From JASUTC01 sp964604305 (GTDB lineage: Bacteria; Thermotogota; Thermotogae; MWEM01), in assembly GCA_964604305.1 (NCBI GenBank), contig CAZRYM010000094.1, positions 1 to 7,497 on the forward strand: DNA of 7,497 nt, read 5' to 3'. Positions 5,392 through 7,497 of the stretch are shown in pieces. Position numbers and translations under genes: made by a program. Below the pieces are notes generated by a model. The model was not told the DNA's origin. It searched no databases and saw only the letters and a list, made by a program, of their open reading frames with translations. Position 1 is the stretch's first letter. Every line of letters begins with the position of its first letter.

Positions 5392-7404
5392 ATGAGAGAG
5401 ATTTTTACAAATGTGAATAAAAGTCTCAGTTCCCAAATACACAAGGTGTTTTTGATTACTTTTATTATTGGTTGTTTGATTTCCTTTATACTGTTTATAC
5501 CTTCTGAAATCAACAAATTCAAAGCCTTTGTTAACCGAATCGATGAATTACTGATTACCTTAATTGACGCTAAAAAAGGTCGAATTGCCTTCGATATTTA
5601 TATGAAAAATGATGCCTCGATGACAAAACTGATTGAAGATTTCCTGGGTTTTGAAGGTATTCAAGCGGTGGATGTATTCGATGTAGAGGGGAAACTTCTA
5701 AAATCAACTGAAACGAAAGAGCCTTATATGCTGGATATAAACGATGAAGAATTTCAAGCTAATTTTTCATTAGTCAGATACAACCTTTTTAAAGGGGCAC
5801 ATTTGGAATACACTTGTGAATTGGTTGTAGCTGGTGATACAAGCGGGTACATGAGACTGTATTATTCCATGGACAAAATTCTCCGTCAAACAGTGGTTTC
5901 TACTATTCTGATTGTTGGATTTATCATCATCATCTTTTTTGTTTATATGTTCATCATCGATAAACTGCTCAAGAATGTTGTAAGAATGCCTTTGGAAAAA
6001 TTGGGAAAAGGCATGCAGGAGATTGAGAAGGGAAATTTGGGTGTTCAGATTGACATCAATACCGGAAACGAAATCGATGCGATTACGGACACTTTTAATA
6101 AAATGTCCCGGGAAAACAAAGAATTATATGAACGTCTGAACAAGATGAATAAAGACTTGGAAACAACAGTTGCCCAAAGGACACAAGAGTTGAAACAGAA
6201 AAATATCTCATTGGAGATGGCAAAAGTTGAGGCAGAAAAGTTGGCGTTAGAGGCTAAAAAGGCAAATCGGGCAAAATCAGAATTTTTAGCCAACATGAGT
6301 CATGAAATTAGGACGCCATTGAACGGTGTGATCGGATTTGCCGAATTGTTAACCGGAACGAGCATGAATGAACTTCAAAGAAAATATGCGGAAAACATCG
6401 TTTTGTCTGCTGATGTTTTACTTAATATCATCAGTGATATTCTGGATTTTTCAAAGATTGAGGCCGGGAAATTGGAATTGGAGCTTATGAAAACGGATAT
6501 CAGAAAATTGATCCAAGAAACCGGTGATATTTTAGAATACCAAGCTATGAAAAAGGAACTTGAAATGAAACTGACCCTTGAAAAAAATCTGCCCACTTTT
6601 GGTCTGTTTGATCCCGTAAGACTTAAACAGGTGTTGGTTAATCTTATCGGTAATGCCATAAAGTTTACCGAGGAAGGAACAGTTGAAGTTAAGGTAGGAT
6701 TTGATGACTTAGATGAAGAAAAAGGGACCTTCCATTTCCAAGTGAAAGATACCGGGATTGGTATTTCCCGGGAGCAGAAAAAGCGACTTTTTAAGGCCTT
6801 TTCTCAAGCGGATACATCAATAACCAGGAAATACGGAGGAACGGGGTTAGGCCTGGTTATTTCAAACATGCTCTTGAAAAAAATGGGAAGTAGCCTGAAT
6901 GTGGAAAGCAAACCTGCAAAGGGCTCTGTTTTTTCATTTTCAATTACCACAAAATATACCGATGAAGGAGAAAAGGTTTATAAAGGTGAACCGGAGAAAG
7001 AAAATTTAACAGTGATCAATGGAAGTCCCAGGATTTTGATTGTAGAAGATGTATCCGTCAACAGAGAGTTAATTAAAAACTTCGTCAGGCAAATGATACC
7101 TGATGTGAAAACAGATGAAGCTGAAGATGGTTTAAAAGCAGTGAAAAAGGCAAAAGACTATCAATACGATATGATACTTATGGATATTCAAATGCCAAAA
7201 ATGGGGGGATTGGAAGCCACGAAAAAGATACGCGAAAACGAAAGTGAAGGTACAGGCCAAGTTCCCATTATCGCCTTATCTGCAGAAGTAATAAAGGAAA
7301 CCATGGAAAAAGGCAAAGCGGTAGGAATGAACGATTTTTTATCCAAACCCATCAATCAAAAAACCCTGAATGATCTTTTGAAAAAATACCTACAGCCTTT
7401 ATAG
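5392..7404 (+). CDS. Membrane-bound hybrid sensor histidine kinase/response regulator
   Basis: A complete 670-residue hybrid kinase. Domains in order: first membrane helix (about residues 19-37); an extracytoplasmic domain of about 125 residues (about 41-166) whose IQAVDVFDVEGKLL and GYMRLYYSMDKIL recall single-Cache/CHASE8-like sensors; second membrane helix (about 168-189); HAMP (about 190-245, conserved P200 and NEIDAI); coiled coil (about 240-295); HisKA with phospho-acceptor H304 in NMSHEIRTPLNG; HATPase with N box (N417, N421), DTGIG (453-457), F box and GGTGLG (482-487); and a C-terminal receiver with E552/D553, phospho-acceptor D598 in LMDIQMP, S630 and K652. All catalytic residues are present. 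There is no HPt domain, so phosphate must pass to an HPt or regulator encoded elsewhere. The ATG at 5392 abuts an AAGG run with almost no spacing, and an in-frame TGA lies at 5380-5382, so the start is forced and translation is probably coupled to the upstream gene. The neighbouring binding protein is the likely signal input. Confidence 0.96.
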   Translation: MREIFTNVNKSLSSQIHKVFLITFIIGCLISFILFIPSEINKFKAFVNRIDELLITLIDAKKGRIAFDIYMKNDASMTKLIEDFLGFEGIQAVDVFDVEGKLLKSTETKEPYMLDINDEEFQANFSLVRYNLFKGAHLEYTCELVVAGDTSGYMRLYYSMDKILRQTVVSTILIVGFIIIIFFVYMFIIDKLLKNVVRMPLEKLGKGMQEIEKGNLGVQIDINTGNEIDAITDTFNKMSRENKELYERLNKMNKDLETTVAQRTQELKQKNISLEMAKVEAEKLALEAKKANRAKSEFLANMSHEIRTPLNGVIGFAELLTGTSMNELQRKYAENIVLSADVLLNIISDILDFSKIEAGKLELELMKTDIRKLIQETGDILEYQAMKKELEMKLTLEKNLPTFGLFDPVRLKQVLVNLIGNAIKFTEEGTVEVKVGFDDLDEEKGTFHFQVKDTGIGISREQKKRLFKAFSQADTSITRKYGGTGLGLVISNMLLKKMGSSLNVESKPAKGSVFSFSITTKYTDEGEKVYKGEPEKENLTVINGSPRILIVEDVSVNRELIKNFVRQMIPDVKTDEAEDGLKAVKKAKDYQYDMILMDIQMPKMGGLEATKKIRENESEGTGQVPIIALSAEVIKETMEKGKAVGMNDFLSKPINQKTLNDLLKKYLQPL

Positions 7405-7418
7405 CATGCATTTTTTAG

Positions 7419-7457
7419 TTTTTGAAGTGGAAACATGATATGATTCCACTTCAAAAA
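7419..7457. repeat. Perfect 14-bp inverted repeat downstream of the kinase gene
   Basis: TTTTTGAAGTGGAA (7419-7432) and TTCCACTTCAAAAA (7444-7457) are exact inverted copies around an 11-base loop, which itself holds a CAT/ATG mini-stem. It begins 14 bases after the kinase stop codon and probably marks the end of the operon. On either strand the stem is followed by A rather than T residues, so it is not a canonical intrinsic terminator; an RNA-stabilising or partially terminating hairpin is more likely. A TTTTT run lies 8 bases further on (7463-7467). Confidence 0.7.
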
Positions 7458-7497
7458 GGTCATTTTTCATAGACATATTCGGAAAATCAAGCAATAT

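Noticed and set aside
7402..7497. Minus-strand frame open for about 32 codons from the right edge
   Set aside because: It could be the end of a convergent gene, but 32 codons without a stop happen by chance, and a perfect 14-bp inverted repeat lies across it. No family signal was seen.

Overview
The window is AT-rich and carries six well-supported protein genes, with no RNA gene, CRISPR array, insertion sequence or integrase. Strong GGAGG-type ribosome sites, short signal peptides ending in motifs such as CLFG or CLFA, a lipoprotein signal and a hybrid histidine kinase fit an AT-rich heterotroph. Spirochaetota, Thermotogota or a Bacillota-like lineage are all possible. Nothing in the sequence fixes the phylum, and the assignment is inference.

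Left region (1-2572): a sugar-type ABC transporter binding protein gene (minus strand) and a LacI-family regulator gene (plus strand) are transcribed divergently from a 281-bp gap. The gap holds two perfect 16-bp palindromes, ATGACAACGTTGTCAT and TTGTCAACGTTGACAA. One lies in the predicted promoter of the binding protein gene, the other at the predicted transcription start of the regulator gene. This is a self-contained, autoregulated sugar-uptake switch. A strong terminator follows the binding protein gene, and a Shine-Dalgarno sequence at the left edge suggests another minus-strand gene, perhaps a permease, just outside the window.

Middle region (2573-3501): a small predicted lipoprotein of unknown function is encoded on the minus strand, convergent with the regulator gene; only 2 bp separate the two stop codons. 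Its likely terminator lies inside the 3' end of the regulator coding sequence. Upstream is a 423-bp stretch with an imperfect 16-bp direct repeat, several TCACA motifs, a doubtful 60-codon ORF that may be a regulator remnant, and a good extended -10 promoter pointing right.

Right region (3502-7497): three plus-strand genes follow. The first is a short TIM-barrel protein of the xylose isomerase-like/AP endonuclease 2 superfamily that resembles the cobamide-remodelling phosphodiesterase CbiR. Next is a Leu/Ile/Val-type periplasmic binding protein with its own promoter. Then, 21 bp on, comes a complete membrane-bound hybrid histidine kinase with an extracytoplasmic sensor domain, HAMP, HisKA, HATPase and REC. 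No permease or ATPase gene accompanies the second binding protein. The most interesting reading is that it is a ligand receptor for the kinase, analogous to LuxP/LuxQ or TorT/TorS, rather than a transport component. No HPt protein, separate response regulator or output gene is visible before the window ends.
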